Below, one piece after another: positions 62,339 to 64,000 of a stretch of DNA of 64,000 nt. Source of the stretch: Paraburkholderia phosphatilytica. GTDB taxonomy: Bacteria > Pseudomonadota > Gammaproteobacteria > Burkholderiales > Burkholderiaceae. The notes below the pieces were generated by a model. The model was not told where the DNA came from and did not search any database. It saw only the letters and a program-made list of their open reading frames with translations. The stretch covers positions 175,711 through 239,710 of the forward strand of contig NZ_QQOA01000010.1 in the NCBI RefSeq assembly GCF_003443895.1, read 5' to 3'. Positions within the stretch are counted from its first letter, which is position 1. The number at the start of each line of letters is the position of its first letter. Both the position numbers and the translations under genes were made by a program.

Positions 62339-62781
62339 GTTTTCGCTACCCAAACCTGATGCGTTGCGAGGCACGGCCCCGCGATGTCGATCGCGGGCCC
62401 GGATATTCGTCTGGTTGTCGAGACATGAATGCAGCCGCTGTACCAGGATTCGGTGATGCCCGATTGAAAGCTGTTTTTACATTCATTCATGAATGTATAT
62501 ATAATAGCACCCCAGCAGGCGGTTGGCTCCGGGCGCAGTGATCACAATGTCCGGTTACTATCCGTCACTGTGTCTTAAAAACGAGCTTTCGCGCCTTACA
62601 AAGAGGCGCAGTGCAGCATTCTCCGATCGCGGCCATTCCCGCCGCGTGGTCCCCGGCGGTCCTCGGCGATGCAGCGCCGATGCACGCATCAGGCGTCGTG
62701 AGACGACTGACGTGAGCATCGGCATATCGGGGCAGGAATGCATGCGCTTTTCTATTCTCAGTCACTGACAGAGGTCGTTCC
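62339..62781. other. 443-bp divergent region with a long efflux leader
   Basis: It contains the efflux promoter and operator near 62476-62505, then about 275 bases of untranslated leader before the adaptor gene. The leader has no supported coding frame and no clear intrinsic terminator. The region is markedly AT-rich around the promoter. Confidence 0.6.
62476..62505 (+). promoter_or_regulatory. Efflux promoter with TetR operator in its spacer
   Basis: TTTACA (62476-62481, -35) and TATAAT (62500-62505, -10) are 18 bases apart. A perfect inverted repeat, TACATTCAT-TC-ATGAATGTA (62478-62497), fills the spacer. It resembles the enterobacterial AcrR box. A bound repressor would block RNA polymerase directly. 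Confidence 0.85.
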
Positions 62782-64000
62782 ATGCGCGTCGAACGGGTTC
62801 CATTCCGCTTAATCACTGTCGCGGCGGCTGCCATCGTGCTGGCCGCGTGCGGACAAAAACAGTCGGCACCCCCGCCGCAAACGCCTCAGGTGGGCGTCGT
62901 CACGGTCCAGCCCACTGCCGTACCGGTCGTCTCCGAACTGCCTGGCCGCACCAGCGCCTTCCTCGTCGCGCAGGTGCGCGCGCGGGTCGACGGCATCGTG
63001 CTGCGCCGCGAATTCGTGGAAGGCTCGGACGTGAAGGCGGGCCAGCGTCTCTACAAGATCGATCCGGCGCCGTACATCGCCGCGCTGAACAGCGCGAAGG
63101 CGACGCTCGCGAACGCGCAGGCTAACCTCGTCTCGGCCAACGCGCTGGCGGCGCGCGACAAGGTGCTCGTAGCCGCGAACGCCGTCAGCAAGCAGGACTA
63201 CGACAACGCGGTCGCCGCCGCCGGGGTCGCTGCCGCGAACGTGCAGTCGGGCAAGGCGCAGGTCGATACCGCACAGATCAACCTCGGCTACACCGACGTC
63301 ACCTCGCCGGTCTCCGGCCAGGTCGGTATCTCGCAGGTCACGCCGGGCGCGTACGTGCAGGCGAGTGCCGCGACGCTGATGTCGACGGTGCAGCAGCTCG
63401 ATCCGGTCTACGTCGACCTGACGCAGTCGAGCCTCGACGGGCTGAAGCTGCGCCGCGAAGTGCAGGAAGGCCGTCTGAAGACGAACGGCCCGAACGCCGC
63501 GAAGGTGACGCTGATCCTCGAGGACGGCCGGCCGTATCCGCTTCCGGGCAAGCTGCAGTTCTCCGACGTGACGGTCGACCAGACCACCGGTTCGGTCACG
63601 ATCCGCGCGATCTTCCCGAATCCGAACAAGGTGCTGCTGCCGGGCATGTTCGTGCGCGCGCGCATCGAGGAAGGGACCAACGAGCAGGCGTTCCTGGTCC
63701 CGCAGATCGGCGTGACGCATGACCAGAAGGGCCAGGCCACGGCGCTCGTCGTGAATGCGGACAACAAGGTCGAACTGCGCCAGGTCACGCTCGGCGACAC
63801 GTTCGGCACCAACTGGGTCGTGGAAAGCGGCCTGAATCCGGGCGATCGCGTGATCGTGCAGGGCACGGAGAAGGTTCATCCGGGCACTCAGGTCAACGCG
63901 GTGGCGGCACAGCTGCCGAACGCACCGGCCTCGGACGCGGCGGCAGCCGGCGCAGCGGCGCCCGGCGCGAGCGGCGCCGCGGCCAGCAGCACGGCCGCGG
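62782..64000 (+). CDS. RND efflux periplasmic adaptor (AcrA/MexA type), partial
   Basis: The first 406 codons of a membrane-fusion protein, still open at the window edge. The lipoprotein signal ends IVLAAC (C24 lipidated). Domains in order: beta-barrel/lipoyl start QVGVVTVQPTAVPVVSELPGRTSAFLVAQVRARVDGIVLRREF, an alpha-hairpin (about 100-170), lipoyl second half, beta-barrel and membrane-proximal region. The tail at the edge is Ala/Gly/Ser-rich. GAGGT precedes ATG 62782. It should bridge an RND pump (next gene, outside the window) and an outer-membrane channel, exporting drugs under the divergent TetR. Confidence 0.95.
   Translation, partial: MRVERVPFRLITVAAAAIVLAACGQKQSAPPPQTPQVGVVTVQPTAVPVVSELPGRTSAFLVAQVRARVDGIVLRREFVEGSDVKAGQRLYKIDPAPYIAALNSAKATLANAQANLVSANALAARDKVLVAANAVSKQDYDNAVAAAGVAAANVQSGKAQVDTAQINLGYTDVTSPVSGQVGISQVTPGAYVQASAATLMSTVQQLDPVYVDLTQSSLDGLKLRREVQEGRLKTNGPNAAKVTLILEDGRPYPLPGKLQFSDVTVDQTTGSVTIRAIFPNPNKVLLPGMFVRARIEEGTNEQAFLVPQIGVTHDQKGQATALVVNADNKVELRQVTLGDTFGTNWVVESGLNPGDRVIVQGTEKVHPGTQVNAVAAQLPNAPASDAAAAGAAAPGASGAAASSTAA

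Noticed and set aside
62523..62768. Small forward frame in the efflux leader
   Set aside because: No ribosome site and no homology by eye; composition matches the untranslated leader, so it was not called a gene.

Overview
This window is chromosomal DNA from a high-GC betaproteobacterium of the family Burkholderiaceae (Burkholderia, Paraburkholderia, Caballeronia or close kin). The evidence is gene content and order: recA-recX beside a two-component pair, a DUF2889 gene overlapping sucCD, azlCD divergent from ilvE, pgk-pyk-fba-purC-purE-purK-tsaC, and a TetR gene divergent from an RND efflux adaptor. The genus cannot be fixed from sequence reading alone. Most of the window is core housekeeping DNA; no prophage, insertion sequence, CRISPR array or rRNA was seen.

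Layout. 0.1-1.6 kb: a small secreted protein and a Sir2 deacylase. 1.8-11.6 kb: recC-recB-recD, overlapping by ATGA at both junctions. 11.6-14.3 kb: an orphan PstS-like binding protein and an MFS permease. 14.3-15.7 kb: a more AT-rich patch with two tiny coupled ORFs, a DUF1493 gene and the 3' remnant of a lost gene. 15.7-21.3 kb: a catabolic island (MFS permease, periplasmic amidohydrolase, porin, LigI-like pyrone lactonase, divergent LysR regulator). 21.35 kb: tRNA-Met. 21.5-23.2 kb: a second MFS carrier. 23.4-25.7 kb: a response regulator/histidine kinase pair. 25.9-27.8 kb: SOS-controlled recA plus recX. 27.9-31.9 kb: DUF2889, sucC, sucD and a TerC-family membrane protein, with a structured sucD 3' region ending in a strong terminator. 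32.0-34.7 kb: a type IV pilin-like gene and a PglL-type O-oligosaccharyltransferase. 35.0-40.4 kb: leftward genes moaC, an unknown gene, YheT-like hydrolase, NTF2-like protein, waaF, zinc-finger protein, ilvE. 40.7-41.8 kb: azlCD. 42.1-50.5 kb: pgk, pyk, fba, purC, purE, purK, tsaC. 50.6-54.9 kb: a GDSL lipoprotein, a fatty acid hydroxylase and dacB (leftward). 55.3-58.8 kb: a response regulator, a histidine kinase and a DegP/MucD-type protease. 59.0-61.6 kb: small secreted protein, DUF427, CoxG-like and isochorismatase-like genes. 61.6-64.0 kb: TetR repressor and the start of an RND efflux operon, cut by the window edge.

How parts fit together. RecBCD and RecA supply double-strand-break repair, and recA carries a perfect LexA box. 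pgk, pyk and fba are glycolytic and are followed directly by purine and tRNA-modification genes. ilvE and azlCD link branched-chain amino acid synthesis to export. The pilin-like gene and PglL suggest a glycosylated pilin. The LigI-like island looks like a self-contained import-and-degrade unit for an aromatic-derived acid under its own LysR regulator.

The less ordinary signals are a possible 3'UTR-derived small RNA behind sucCD, the coupled mini-ORFs next to a truncated DUF1493 locus, an MFS/PstS pair without PstCAB, a pilin with a very long predicted leader, an in-frame open extension before pyk, an efflux operator placed exactly inside its promoter spacer, and several degenerate short tandem repeats (6, 11, 12, 20 and 40 bp periods).
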